Of a stretch of DNA of 64,000 nucleotides, positions 21,091 through 32,156 are shown piece after piece. Under the pieces are notes generated by a model, which was given only the letters and a program-made list of their open reading frames with translations, made no database searches and was not told the origin of the DNA. The stretch's first letter is position 1; every line of letters begins with the position of its first letter. The translations under genes and the position numbers were made by a program. This DNA is from Symbiodinium natans. Lineage: Eukaryota; Sar; Dinophyceae; Suessiales; Symbiodiniaceae. Where the stretch lies: positions 162,001 to 226,000 of the forward strand of contig CAJNDS010002379.1 in NCBI GenBank assembly GCA_905221605.1, given 5' to 3'.

Positions 21091-22092
21091 GGAATGTAGG
21101 GTTTAGTAGACAGGGTTTAGGGATCTTGGTTTAGCATTGAGGGGATAGGGCTTAGGGAAACGTATTCAAGGTTTAGGGAGTAGGGTTTAGTGATCAGGGC
21201 TTACGGGTTAGGGTTTGTGGCAAGGGTCCGGACCAGCTACCCCAAACCGCAAACCCCGAATCATGCAGAATGGCACCAGTCACCGCCCAGGACATGCGAG
21301 ACCCCTGTCCTCGGGGGCCATCGTGGAAAATGCGCTAAATACAGCTAGCATCGAGTTTAGAAATTTAGGGTATTGGGGTATCAGGATTTGGGGTTTAAAC
21401 TCTAACCCTGAACCTTAGACACATCAGGTTTTGGGGGTTTATCGGCAACCTGGGGCTTTAGGGTTTTAGCCGCGGTGCATTGTTGCGCTGCAATAAAATC
21501 CCGCTAAGGGCGTACCTGAAGGCTCTAGTGCAGTTTTTTTTGGGGGGGGGTACAAATAGAGGGTTCTAGTATACTACCCGTACTTCCCCAAAAAGATACT
21601 ACATAATGGAGCCTTTAGGTAGGTGTCGAGGGCTTTAAGGGTGACTCGACTCCCTTGCGTCAGCTGACTTCCGAACATGTTCCGGGTAGGGGTCTTGTGA
21701 TCTTTCCCGTGAAAGTTATATTCATCTCGACGGTGCTGTCGTGCTTGCAAACGATGCCATCAATCCTCGGTCTCAGTCAACAGTCCGCGACCAGGGGACG
21801 GTCCCTTCGACTTCCACTGCCCCAAGGCCATGATCATGTCAATGGGGAGCTCAGCCCCACCGCAAAGCTTACCACAGCCGGTCTCGGAGGGTGCGCCAAA
21901 CCTTCGATCCCCTTCAAGCTTCCGCATGAATCACTTCCCCGTTCTCGGCCCTGGCGCGTTGGCGTGAAGGATCGCGGACCGGTGTCCCTGCGCTGGCTTC
22001 AACCCTGGGTCAGCCACATCCCGCCACGAGGCGTGCCAGGGTGTAGGGTTTATGTAGGGCTTATAGCCTGCAAGCCGAAGCCCTCTCAACTC

Positions 22093-22269
22093 ATGGGTTT
22101 CCCTACTACCCCCCACTATACCACCACCCCCCTAGGTTTCCCCCCTTAATTAACCTTAATTCGGCTGAATGATCCCTAAGTAGCCTTAGTTTATTTATTT
22201 ATTTTTTTTTTTTGGGGGGGGGGGGGAACCTAGAGGGGGTAGTATAGAGGGGGGCAGGAGGGAACCCAT
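22093..22269. mobile_element. Inverted-repeat element with T/G homopolymer centre
   Basis: ATGGGTTTCCCTACTACCCC ... AGGAGGGAACCCAT, with inner arms CCCCCTAGGTTTCCCCCC and GGGGGGGAACCTAGAGGGGG, and a central T run followed by a G run. Single copy here. Confidence 0.6.
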
Positions 22270-22568
22270 GAATAAACCTCTAAACCCCTAGCTAGTGACT
22301 GCCTTGCCTGGCGGTCGTCTCAGGGCCCAGAAGCAGAAAATCCCTGTTTAACGTCTGAGCCGAACACACACCTCAACATCCAAAACCTAAACCTGATGCA
22401 AGGTCGGCAACATGACTCCAACAGAACACTTACTCGTGCTTAAAATGAATGCGAGCCAATTGAGCCAATACTGGGGTTTAGGGTTTAGGGTTTGGGGTTT
22501 GGGGTTTAGGGTTTAGGGTTTAGGGTTTAGGGTTTAGGGTTGAATATAGAAGCAACCACCCCTCGCAC

Positions 22569-22633
22569 CTCCCAGAACTCCCCAGGAGTGTCGCCACGGT
22601 AGTCCTCTCCGGCTTCAGAGTAGTAGGATGGGG
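22569..22633 (-). CDS. Exon-like island
   Basis: Minus strand: acceptor CCCCAAG, two phase nucleotides, then 21 codons including PSYYSEAGEDYRGDTPGEFW, closed by GAG/GTGCGAGG, a good donor. Aromatic and acidic, clearly unlike repeat-derived frames. Flanking arrays are TTTAGGG on both sides in plus orientation. Confidence 0.45.
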
Positions 22634-22676
22634 CTTGGGGTTTAAACGTTAAAGGGTCTTTAGGGTTTAGGGTTTA

Positions 22677-22775
22677 GGGTTTGGGGTTTAAGGGTTTAAG
22701 GGTTTAAGGGTTTAAGGGTTTAAGGGTTTAAGGGTTTAAGGGTTTAAGGGTTTAAGGGTTTAAGGGTTAAAAGTT
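22677..22775. repeat. TTTAAGGG octamer array
   Basis: About 11 units of AAGGGTTT, a run of one specific variant. Confidence 0.9.
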
Positions 22776-22797
22776 TAAGGGTTTTTAGGGTTTGAGT

Positions 22798-23034
22798 TTA
22801 AAAATCATCATTTACTGGCCATCGTTTCCAGCACCACAAAACAGTGCGAAGTCCAAAACCGACCCTCAAGAATGGGGACGTCCGAAAGAGAGCACCCAAG
22901 CAGAACACCAGGTAAAGGATCCTAAGAAGTTTGTGGTCTAAGGCTGTCGCTGCACGAAAACGTGCGTCGATGTAGCAGCAGAGTTCTTCCAGATCCGCGG
23001 GCTTGACGCCTCCAACAGCTTCTTGCCATGTCTT
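22798..23034 (-). CDS. Exon-like open segment
   Basis: Minus strand: CGGAG acceptor at 23035-23039, then KTWQEAVGGVKPADLEELCC and YIDARFRAATALDHKLLRI; the frame stays open to a stop at 22798, but the part beyond about 22900 is less convincing and a donor at CTG/GTGTTC is possible. Helical, acidic first half. No family recognised. Confidence 0.4.
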   Translation of the reverse strand, partial: KTWQEAVGGVKPADLEELCCYIDARFRAATALDHKLLRILYLVFCLGALFRTSPFLRVGFGLRTVLWCWKRWPVNDDF

Positions 23035-23059
23035 CTCCGAAACCCGAAACCCGAGACCC

Positions 23060-23345
23060 TAAAACCTAAACCCTAAACCCTAAACCCTAAACCCGAAACC
23101 CTAAACCCTAAACCTCTAAACCCCTAAACCCCTAAACCCCTAAACCCCTAAACCCCTAAACCCTAAACCCTAAACCTTAAACCCTAAACCCTAAACCAAA
23201 GACTTCTGAAAAGCGCACATCTGGAAAGCATCTGCTCCAGCACACCGGTTCTTCTCTGCGGCAGAGACAGCCGGCCGCAGCTCAGGTGCTTTTAGGGTTT
23301 AGGGTTTAGGGTTTAGGGTTTAGGGTTTAGGGTTTAGGGTTTAGG
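23060..23345. repeat. CCCTAAA with CCCCTAAA run, island, TTTAGGG array
   Basis: C-rich block 23050-23197 including six CCCCTAAA units; 85-bp GC-rich island; G-rich block 23290-23353. Confidence 0.85.
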
Positions 23346-23477
23346 GTTTAGGGAAAGGCTGGGTTTCCTCGTGCCATCACCATCGCAGCAGTAGGACGGA
23401 GTCTAGGGTTTTAGGTTGGGGCTAGGGCTTAGGGTCCCCAGAATCAGCGCCCATGTTGTTAAGGGGCCCTTTTCATG

Positions 23478-23580
23478 CAGAGGGCCCATCTGTGGTACGA
23501 TTATGGAGGTAGGTACACAAAGACCCTACAAGTCTTTGGGAACCTAATTTCCATAAAAGAAACTACAAATGGACCCTCTG
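23478..23580. mobile_element. Family E inverted-repeat element
   Basis: CAGAGGGCCCATCTGTGGTA ... AACTACAAATGGACCCTCTG; inner arms GGAGGTAGGTAC and GAACCTAATTTCC. Confidence 0.65.
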
Positions 23581-23583
23581 GGT

Positions 23584-23650
23584 TGGGGATGCTCCCCTTC
23601 TACTAACAGGGGGGCTTGAATACCCCCCTATAAGGGGGATCATCCCAAAC
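23584..23650. mobile_element. Family A, internally deleted copy
   Basis: TTGGGGATGCTCCCCTTCT left end and TAAGGGGGATCATCCCAAA right end with a shortened centre. Directly abuts a family-E copy (23478-23580). Confidence 0.55.
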
Positions 23651-24023
23651 TCTCTGAGTCATAAGCCCCCCTCTTAGTAGGGAATGGGGGAATGAGGCAC
23701 TCTATGCCATCCCTTAAGCCCTACACCCTAAACTTAAACCCTAAATCCTAAAGCGTGAACCCTAAACCCTAAACCCTAAACCCTAAACCCTAAACCCTAA
23801 ACCCTAATCCCTTAAAGGGTATATATGTATATATCGGGGCATATGGGGTGCCTCATTCCCTCGTTCCCAAGAACCCGCCCGAAGCTTGTAAAGGCATGTT
23901 TTGGCTCGTTTAGAGTCGGGTGTATCGGTTTTGGGTTTAGGGTTTAGGGTTTAGGGTTTAGGGTTTAGGGTTTAGGGTTAAGGGTTTGGATTCGCGTTTG
24001 GGGGATTCCCTTCATGATCGCAG

Positions 24024-24074
24024 GAGAGGTGGAGGACGAGGACGGATCCAACCCCAATGCCTTGATACCAAAGA
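24024..24074 (+). CDS. Exon-like island
   Basis: Acceptor TTCATGATCGCAG followed by GEVEDEDGSNPNALIPK and a possible AAAGA/GTTTAA donor. Acidic, low-repeat composition. TTTAGGG array lies upstream (23936-23990). Confidence 0.35.
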
Positions 24075-24966
24075 GTTTAAACTGCACATAGCTGCTGTTT
24101 AGGCTTTAGGGGTTTAGGGGCGTTGGGGTTTACAGGCTTTGGGGCTCAGAGGTTTTGGGGTGTAGGCTTTTGGGATGCACATGGTGGGAGCCTGAGGCTG
24201 ATTGAACGTAAGGATGGAAAGCCACCATAACCCGAAGCCATCGCGAATCCCCAAAGGCAACCCCCAAGACCCAGAAAGCTTCTTGCCCTTCGGCCTTGGA
24301 CCCTAAACCCTAAACCCTAAACCCTAAACCCTAAAACCTAAAACCTAAAGAGCCCTAAGGCCCTGCCTTTGCCCACGTGGCGATGTTGGCAAACTGAATG
24401 ACGCGACGAGCGCAGCTCGATTTCTGGCACAAGGGGCTGCACAATGCGCGGGTTGTTTTGCAATGTCCTTGTTTATCAAGGTAGTCATTAATACTCGGAA
24501 CGCTAAGGATGTATTCCTAGGAGGTTTCCCATAACATACACCTAATATGGCCCTTTAAACCCATGGGTACAACCTGAGGGGTCCAAGGTAGAATCCATGA
24601 GTTAAGCCGACCCTGATCCAGGGAGTGCCCCTAGCACTTCTGCTCTGTACACCCTCTGCTTCGAAGTCAAAGACCAAGTAAAAGAAACGCAAGGAGAGGC
24701 GCACTCCTGGCACGGACTCCGGGAAGTTTAGGGCTACGGGGCTTCGGGAAGGCTTCAACTGCCATCCCCTAAACTCTGAAGCAAGCCCTTCAGTCTGTGA
24801 CCCTAAACCCTTCTCGCTCGCTACACTTCCCCGAGCCCTAGCCCCCGTATTTGGTTTTGAGGTCACGTACGGTTTCTGGCATTGTTGCCTAGGCTTAGGG
24901 TTGAGGGTGAGAGGTTTACGTTGTAGGGTACCCCGGGACCCCGTTGGAGTGACGAAGACCGAGAGG

Positions 24967-24999
24967 AAGATAGAGCGAGAGAGAGAGAGAGAGAGAGAA
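24967..24999. repeat. GA microsatellite
   Basis: (GA)n; a CT-rich counterpart lies at 8301-8322 and 45480-45493. Generates Ser-Leu repeat ORFs on the other strand. Confidence 0.8.
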
Positions 25000-25676
25000 C
25001 AGTGAGAGTGTGAATGAGTGAGACGACTGAGACCGTGCTCCACATCAATTCCACATCCTAAACAGCAAACACAGGTGTCTTTGCTGTGTTTGGCAATGCA
25101 TCTGGAGCGCCTTCTCATGCTGTAGGCACTGCTCTCGAACCTGCCAACGGGTTGGGGAAGGGCTTTTGGTTTGGGTTGGGCTTAAGGGTACGTAGTGTAG
25201 TTTTGTTCTCAGGGCTTTTGCATGTCCACCGTGCCCAGGTGCAGTGCGGGTCTTTCATCCCTCTGTGTCCAGTCTTAGGAAAAAACCTGGTACTGAGCGA
25301 GCGGTCGAAAGACCCTGCCAGCAGCCTTAAACTACTACAGTAAAGTTTATACACATTTCTAAACCCCATAAACCTGAAAGGGAACATGAGCTCTCCGTCG
25401 TTCTGGGCCCTCGACGGTAAAGATTGTAAAGCTGAACCAGAACCCTCAACTCTAAACCCCAATAGGCGGCGCAGGCCCCAACAGAGCCTTGCAAGAACAT
25501 GTCCTTGAGATGACTCAGGCGTTCACCGAGGGGCACTGATGGGAAAATGGCTAGATTTTGCCGTCTCTCTTCACGACAAGGCCCATGATCTGGATCAACG
25601 CCCGTTTGGACAACATACTTTTTCGGCCTGCGAATGCTCCAGAGGTGTTGCGGCTGACCTGCTGGCTCAGTGCTGT

Positions 25677-26798
25677 TCAAGCAGCATCGCGGGCCAATAG
25701 TAGCGACCTAACGTTTTGTCGAATCAAGAGGCACTTCTCTTCAGCGCATTTGTACTCGTGCTGCCGTTTCAGAGAGTCGAGCTGCTTCTGAATCGGAAGC
25801 TCGCGCTGCCGATCGCCCGCTGTGGCTTTAAGTCTCCGCCAGATACTGCGTATCTCCAGCGCTCGTTCAATTCCGCTCCTGCTCAGCCGCTGGTACATGC
25901 CTTGATTGCCAACCAGGCCCTGCAAAGAGCTCCTGACTTCGTGAAAGTTCGCGCGCGACATCTGCAGAACGACCTGGGCGGATCGGCGCTTGACGCGCAA
26001 TCCTGCAGAGATCAGCTTGCGAAGCGCAAGGCGGCTAACGCCAGTCGAATTGATCCTCAATGAATGACACTTGCGTCTGCTTGATGTGGGTAGTGTGCAG
26101 GGAATTTGGCTCTCGTGAAGGAAAGTCTTCACGGCCAGAAGGACGCCAAGAGACTTTTGGTCCAACGACAAATGTATGTATTGTGGTGCCCTCAAGGAAA
26201 TGCAGCCTTCGGCATCAAAAAGGCCAGCCAGATACGACCATGACGGGCAACGGGCTGTCGGAGGAGAGTCCTTCAGCCTCCTTAACTCAAGAGCGGCCGC
26301 CAGCCGCGCGGAATGATCTTGAGGCCATGAGCTTGCAATTCGGAGCTCGTGGCGCTTGCAACAACCTGTGCTGCTCAAGAGGCGTGCTGCGTGCCGGCCA
26401 CCTTCACCTGCAATCGCCCACCTCAGCGCAGGCTTCTGCATGCCTACAGCTGCTTTTTCCAAGTAGACGCCACCGCCGAGCAAATTGCGAAAAAGAAGCA
26501 GCACTCCAACGCCAAAGTGGCTTTGAGTAACAGACAGCTCACAGCCGCTTCTATTCATTCTGCAGGTAACGCAGCCATCTCCATCAAAGAAGCCAGCTAA
26601 GAATTCCAGCGCGCGCTGCGGGATATAGTTGTGCGAACCGGCGCACTTAGCACGCAGCGGCAGCGGGTACCTCCTTCCGAAAGCCTCGAAATACTTGGCC
26701 GCTGGTAACTTTATTCGATTTTGCAGCTGGCGCAGGCGGTCGAAGCGGCGTTCAAGCTGTTGAAGGCTTGGCCGCCTCATGGCAGCAATTACTGACAT
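25677..26798 (-). CDS. LAGLIDADG homing endonuclease-like protein
   Basis: Single open frame; the first ATG is at 26796-26798 (an in-frame GTG at 26825 lies nine codons upstream, just after a TAG stop). About 373 residues from that ATG. Two LAGLIDADG motifs are visible: LAGFFDGDG and LAGLFDAEG, about 123 residues apart, each ending in the acidic residue that coordinates the catalytic metal in this family (D in the first, E in the second). This is the layout of a monomeric, double-motif nuclease in which each motif helix packs at the domain interface. Each half is followed by the usual alternating beta/alpha pattern (SVTQSHFGVGVLLLFRNL; LSLDQKSLGVLLAVKTFL). The C-terminal ~90 residues are basic and helical, possibly a DNA-contact extension or coiled coil. 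The ORF is free of telomeric repeats and of obvious disruptions. It may be free-standing or an exon; no host intron or intein was recognised around it. Such proteins cleave long DNA target sites and spread their own gene; activity here is inference. Confidence 0.85.
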   Translation of the reverse strand: MSVIAAMRRPSLQQLERRFDRLRQLQNRIKLPAAKYFEAFGRRYPLPLRAKCAGSHNYIPQRALEFLAGFFDGDGCVTCRMNRSGCELSVTQSHFGVGVLLLFRNLLGGGVYLEKAAVGMQKPALRWAIAGEGGRHAARLLSSTGCCKRHELRIASSWPQDHSARLAAALELRRLKDSPPTARCPSWSYLAGLFDAEGCISLRAPQYIHLSLDQKSLGVLLAVKTFLHESQIPCTLPTSSRRKCHSLRINSTGVSRLALRKLISAGLRVKRRSAQVVLQMSRANFHEVRSSLQGLVGNQGMYQRLSRSGIERALEIRSIWRRLKATAGDRQRELPIQKQLDSLKRQHEYKCAEEKCLLIRQNVRSLLLARDAA

Positions 26799-27549
26799 AC
26801 ATGCCCGGGAGCCTGCTGTCGGCACGCGTATGCCTGACCTGACCTACTTGGGGCGTGAAGGGGCCGCGGTAGGGCACCAAGCAGAACCTGCAGCCGGTGT
26901 AGCCAAGAGCCGACACTCCCTTGCCACCCTCAGATCGAAACATGAAACCCTCAACCTAAGCCTCGACATGCCGCTGTTTTTTCTCGGACCTTGTGGCCAT
27001 GCCATGCTATGTCACGGGCCATTTGGGGTAGTTGCATGTAAGGACCGTTGATTAGGTTTCCACTGCCCAGACCTTTGGGTGCATCTAGAAAGCAGATCCC
27101 CTTCAGGGACTTCAATATGATTACGGTAGTACAGTGTACTTTTTAAATCCCAAAACCCTACCTACACGTGTGCCCAAAACCCTGAACCCCAAACCAAGGG
27201 TCTGCAAGTGATCGAGCCTTGAGCATCAGGCGGAGCGCGCTTGGCAGGCCCACCATCGTATTGGCCTCCCAGAATCAGGTCGACTCTGAAGCGACTTTCT
27301 TGTCGTCGGGTCTGGGAGGGCAATGGGTGGTAGGGTTTGAGTGGGTTAAGTTAAGGGTTAGAAGTGAAGGGCTAGGGATGAACGGAGGGTTGTTCGTTGA
27401 CAAGCACACCCTGGCACAATCACACCGAGGAATGACCCAAAGCTCTGCGCGGATTTGCCCCCGTCCTTTGGGAGCTTCGCTAGTAGAGACCGGGAGCTGC
27501 TAACCCTAAACCGAAGGAAAGGGCTGACTTTCCTGGGGCTAGGGCTTCT

Positions 27550-27645
27550 ACCCTAAACCCTAAACCCTAAACCCTAAACCCTAAACCCTAAACCCTAAAC
27601 CCTAAACCCTAAACCCTAAACCCTAAACCCTAAACCCTAAACCCT
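27550..27645. repeat. CCCTAAA array
   Basis: Thirteen near-perfect units left of the minus-strand exon 27839-28034. Confidence 0.9.
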
Positions 27646-27838
27646 TTCTGGATTGTGAGTATGTGGATCATAGGGCTCTAGGCTTTAAGGATATGGCGGT
27701 TGTTGTGTAGATTCTATCACGCGGAAAACGGACTTTCCTCGCGGGAAAGAGTGAAGTCGTTCCTGGCTACTTTCGCGCGAACTCTCGGGGACTGTGTTCA
27801 TCTCATGTCAATCATGCTTTACCACTTTGGAGTGTCGG

Positions 27839-28034
27839 TTAAGTATAGGGTTCTAGAATGACTGGCAAGTTGCCTGGTCGCAGTTCAGGTGCGGCATACG
27901 CCAGCCACTGGTCGAACACTGTTTGTAAGTCCATGGTCTCAATCGCAAGGCGAAGAAGGCCGGGGCCTTCAAAAGCTACCTGCACTTTCGTGGAATTTTT
28001 TCCATGCTGCTGCGGGACGTTCACGACAAAGGAG
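27839..28034 (-). CDS. Exon with stop, likely 3' end of a minus-strand gene
   Basis: Acceptor ACCCTCAG at 28035-28042 followed by an open frame of about 64 residues ending in TAG at 27839. It reads SFVVNVPQQHGKNSTKVQV then FEGPGLLRLAIETMDLQTVF, a convincing folded-protein composition. The apparent first codon at 28024 is GTG, so a spliced upstream exon is expected. A GC donor at CGACCAG/GCAACT is an alternative end. No family assigned. Confidence 0.45.
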
Positions 28035-28164
28035 CTGAGGGTCTAGGGTCTAAAAACTCTAGTTTTTGGTTCGGGTGTATGATACCCCAGCTACAAGGTA
28101 AACCCGGTAAACCCCGAAATAGTCTAGACTCGAGGGCTTACGGTCCGCCTTGGCAGCCTGGAGC

Positions 28165-28219
28165 ATGGCGGCCGCCCCGGGGATGATGACGCCGCAGTTC
28201 TGGCAAGGGGATCAAGAGG
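28165..28219 (+). CDS. First exon of a plus-strand gene (model B, exon 1)
   Basis: ATG at 28165 opens MAAAPGMMTPQFWQGDQE and runs to a GAGG/GTCTAC donor at 28220, leaving one extra nucleotide. The next exon (28805) needs two, so the phases fit. The frame is also open upstream of the ATG, so it could be an internal exon. It diverges from the minus exon at 27839-28034, suggesting two genes head to head. Function unknown. Confidence 0.45.
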
Positions 28220-28599
28220 GTCTACAAAGGGCGGCTGGGGGGTTGAATCCTTCGTAAGGCTTAGGACTTAGCCCCTATAGAGAGCCTACCAAGCAGCGGC
28301 AGAAAGTGTTAGATTTTCGGCTTCAAGGCGAAGAGGTTGACTCGAGCATATTCGTTCAGGGTCACCTAAACCGTAAGCCGACACTCTGACACCCAAACTC
28401 GGACGGGGCTAAGAACCGCCACGCTATTATCTATTATCCACGTAGGCCCTGGACAGTTGAGCGCTGTGCCTCATAAACCGTGAACCCAACAGTCCCAAAC
28501 CCTACAACCGATGATCACCAAGCCCAACCCACCAGCCTCGGCGTCACCATTCAGCCACTGAGTGAGGCCTTGAGACCAAAGGGTTGACAGCGATATCTA

Positions 28600-28707
28600 G
28601 ACCCAGGAGTAACCTGGTAATAAAAAAGGGTACCCTTGTTGGCTTTAAGGGGATTATAAGGGAACCCCAACCCTAAAATAGAGGAAACAAGGGCCTACTC
28701 CGGGTTC
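28600..28707. mobile_element. Family B copy in presumed intron of model B
   Basis: GACCCAGGAGTAACCTGGTA at the left, GGGCCTACTCCGGGTTC at the right; imperfect terminal inverted repeat GACCC(A)AGAGTA. Sits between exons 28165-28219 and 28805-28929. Confidence 0.65.
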
Positions 28708-28804
28708 AAGTCGTTTAGGGCCTGGAAAGCTTCGGGTTTTAGGGCCTGGGGGGATTTGACGGTTTCGGCTTGAGGGGTATTCTGCCTTCGCGCTGCCCAT
28801 GCAG

Positions 28805-28929
28805 ATACGAAGTTAGCCACCATGTGCAGCTTCCACATCTTGCAACTAGATCGATGCCAGTGCGAGTTCCGCAAAGTCCGGGGGAATTGTTGCAACATCC
28901 AGAAGCCCGTCGTCATCAGCCTGCGGCAC
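28805..28929 (+). CDS. Cys-rich exon (model B, exon 2)
   Basis: Acceptor GCTGCCCATGCAG and a textbook donor CAC/GTAAGC bound 125 nt encoding a cysteine-rich segment (MCSFHILQLDRCQCEF then RGNCCN). Starts with two phase nucleotides and ends in phase 0, matching both neighbours (28165-28219 and 29183-29268). The Cys spacing could be structural or metal binding; no family recognised. The upstream intron contains a family-B inverted-repeat element at 28600-28707. Confidence 0.5.
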
Positions 28930-29182
28930 GTAAGCCATGGATGTGAGCTAAGGGAAGTGGAGAATCACGCGTTGGGGTCTTTAGAAACGGCTTTTGGGTA
29001 ATCAGGTCACAGAAGGTAGATACCCTGTGCCCGAGGAGCCAAGACCTAATCCTAACACCCTCAACCCTAGACCCTAAACCCTAAACCCCAAAATCCTAAA
29101 CCCTAAAACCAACCCACAACCACACCACAGCGGGGGGGAAACCTAAACCCCACCCTTTAACATCTCAGGCCACATTGGGCAG

Positions 29183-29268
29183 CCCGGGGCCCGAGCCACT
29201 GCGCTCCGCCTGCTCGAGCTCGTCGAAGGCGTTGCACAAGGCGCTGCCTGCCAAACCATCTTGTACAG
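29183..29268 (+). CDS. Helical exon (model B, exon 3)
   Basis: Acceptor CACATTGGGCAG and donor TTGTACAG/GTAGGG enclose 86 nt encoding PGARATALRLLELVEGVAQG and a few more residues, an amphipathic helix. Starts in phase 0 as required by the preceding exon. The donor GT is the first GT of a GGGTTTTAGGG-type array that runs to about 29520, so the repeat itself seems to supply the 5' splice site. Product unknown. Confidence 0.5.
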
Positions 29269-29269
29269 G

Positions 29270-29522
29270 TAGGGTTTGGGGTTTAGGTTTTAGGGGTTTC
29301 AGGGTTTCAGGGTTTGAGGGTTTTAGGGTTTTAGGGTTTTAGGGTTTTAGGGTTTTAGGGTCTCAGGGTTTTGGGGTTTTAGGGTTTGAGGGTTTGAGGG
29401 TTTTAGGGTTTTAGGGTTTTAGGGTTTGAGGGTTTGAGGGTTTTAGGGTTTTAGGGTTTTAGGGGTTTAGGGGTTTAAGGTTTAGGGTTTTAGGGTTTAG
29501 GCGTTTAGGGTTTAGGGTTTAG
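29270..29522. repeat. TTTTAGGG/TTTGAGGG octamer array beginning at an exon donor
   Basis: Starts at the GTAGGG donor of the 29183-29268 exon and alternates blocks of TTTTAGGG and TTTGAGGG. Confidence 0.85.
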
Positions 29523-29573
29523 AATCGTCAACCCAAGGCGGCTTCAAACCCCTAAGTTGGGATGTTCCCTTAA

Positions 29574-29654
29574 GTTGGGATGCTCCCCGTTATACCAACA
29601 GTCCTCCCCTAATGATAATCCCGATTAGGGACTGTTAGTGGGGGAAACATCCCA
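29574..29654. mobile_element. Family A copy
   Basis: TTGGGATGCTCCCCGTTATA ... GTGGGGGAAACATCCCAA. An extra partial left end TTGGGATGTTCCCTTAA precedes it at 29558. Confidence 0.65.
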
Positions 29655-32156
29655 ACCCCTAAGCCATAAGCCCTCGGGCCTAAACCTTAAACCCTAAACT
29701 AAACCCTAAACCCTACACCCTAAACCCTAAACCCCAAACCTTCATGAAGCCACGGTTTAAGGCTAGACTTTACTTGGAAGCCCTTTGGACTTAGTAAGCA
29801 GGGTGAATACTGCCCCGCCCCACCCCACCCCCCCCCCCCCTCGCCCCACCACGGGGTGTAGCTTGGAGTTTTAGGGTTCGGGTTGAGACGGGGCTCAGTG
29901 AACGCGCAGGGCGTTTGGGGCTTCGAGCTGGGGCCATATTCCCTAGATGTATAGGGCCATGAAAGATGAGGGAGGTGGAGGTCTAGGGATGGTAAGCTAC
30001 CCAATATTCCCTACAGCATAAAAAACATACCGAAAACAAAGAGACACATCAGTTAAGTTAATGTTCCGGGAGGGGCGGTGGATTAACAATTCATGATGTA
30101 CACTGTCGAAAGTAACCCTAAACCCTAAACCCTAAAACCCTTAAACCCTAAACCCCTGAATCATTGGCCATTCAAAGCTCCCCAGCACGCTCCTCCATCC
30201 TTGTCCGAGGCGTCAAAGAGACAAAGTAGCCTGAGAAGGGAATTTTCGACGTTCAGGGTTTAGGGCTTAGGGCTTAGGGTTGAGGGTTGAGGGTTTAGGG
30301 AGCTTAGGGTTTGGGGTCTAGGGTGTACTTCGACAAAGCACCCCTGGTGGGCCCGGTGAATCAGTAAGTGGCCTATTAAGTAGGGTTCTTCAGTAGGGTA
30401 ACCGCCAAGTAGTGTCCCTCTTGGCTGCACTTATGAACTCTACTTATGTCAAGGTCTGGGTTGGCCTTTAAGCCCCTTGAAGGTTTAGGGTTTAGGGTTC
30501 AGGCTAGGGTTTAGGGTTAGAGTTTTTTGTATACAGGGTGCCTTCTAAACCCAAGTAAGCAAATCCAACATTTCTGGAAGGCCAACCTAGAGGCGGCCGT
30601 AGAGCCGTTTTGCATTGGGTCTTCGGAGCTTAAAATTGGGGTTTAGGGTCTCGGGTTTAGGGTTCAGGGTGAAATCCTACTCATGTGGTGCCCAGGCTGG
30701 GTTCCTTATGGTGCGTTTATCAGCAATCCTTTCAAGCAATCCCAGTATTGAAAGGTACCCACACAAAACCTCATATTCTAAGGTATACCAAACCACATCA
30801 ACCACCCCCCCCCCCCCCCCGCCCCACGATACCTGAATCTCTAGACCCTCTAAGCTCCAAATCCCAAAACCCCAACTGAACCATTTTAAGCCACGAAACC
30901 CCATGACTAACACCCTCAAGCCCGAACATGCAAAAACAAATCCCAACAAAAACCCTCGACCCGCACCCGCTCCCTCCCTCCAAAACCCTAAACCCTAAAC
31001 CCTAAACCCTAAACCCTGGACCCTGAACCCTAAACCCTGAACGGCGCCTCGACAGCGCCTGATGCTCCGGCGAAGCAAACCGGGACATGGCCTTCGATCC
31101 TGTGTTCGGGTTGGGGTTTAGGGTTTAGGGTTTGGGGTTTGGGGTTTGGGGTTTAGGGTTTAGGGTTTAGGGTTTAGGGTTTAGGGTCCAGGGTTTAGGG
31201 TTTAGGGTTTAGGGTTTAGGGTTGAGGCTTGAGGGTTGAGGGTTGAGGGTTTAGGGTTCAGGGTTCAGGGTTTAGGGTTTAGGGTTTAGGGTTTTAGGGG
31301 TTAGGGTTTCGGGGTTTAGGGGTTTAGAGGGTCGGGCTGAGGCTTCCAAGGATTCGAGTACTAGTCGCTAAGTTGCTGGGTTCATAAGGCCCCCCAAAAA
31401 GTGTTCACTGTCAGTTCTAGAGAGGCCAGAAAGTGTGTAATGTGTGTTCATTCAGCTACGAAGATTAGGGTCCATTTTGAGGTAGCTGTATCTTTACTTC
31501 GGAACTGCGCACCCACTCTACTCAGTCCCCCCGATCCTCAAAGTAGACCCGAGCTTGAAGCTTGAACAGGGGTGAGGGTTTTCCCGGGCTTACAGGGTTT
31601 ATAGGCTTTATAGGGCTTATACGATTTAGGGGTCTGCCTGAACCTTGAACAGGGGTGAGGGTTTTAGGGTCCTTAGGGTTTCTTAGGGGTTGTAGGCCTT
31701 ATAATATCGGGTTTATAGGCTTTATAGGCCCCAGAACCTAATTTTGGAACCGTAGGTAAAAACCCAAGAATAAATAGGACATACAGTAGCAATAGCTGTG
31801 TGGGTTCACAACAATCCCCGGCACCCTGAACCATAGCACTCTCAACCGATTCAGCAAAGGGGAGCAATGGCAACTTCCAGTTGGTCCTGGAAACACCTTC
31901 CCTACTTCTCTTTGGGCGAGAGGACAAACCCACACAAGAGGAGTGTCAAAACCGTGCAGCCATGCTCATCGGCATCCCTTGGTATCAGCACGCGCGTGCG
32001 CCACCTGCCTAAACCCTAAACCCTAGACCCTAAACCCTAAACCCTAAACCCTAAACCGCAAACCCTAAACCCACCGGGGAAGGAGAGGTGCCTCGAAGCA
32101 GGATGAAGTCATTGTAGCAGGCCCGACCTGAGTCCCGGCGGGCTTCAGGCAGCTAA

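Noticed and set aside
21655-22149. 164-residue plus-strand ORF
   Set aside because: Composition is unconvincing, it runs into telomere-like sequence and an inverted-repeat element (22093-22269), and other frames are equally open.
24555-25118. 187-residue minus-strand ORF with Ser-Leu repeats
   Set aside because: Its repeats translate the GA microsatellite and one end is a family I repeat; no domain visible.
25716-26600. Plus-strand ORFs of 83-156 residues
   Set aside because: Opposite-strand shadows of the LAGLIDADG gene.
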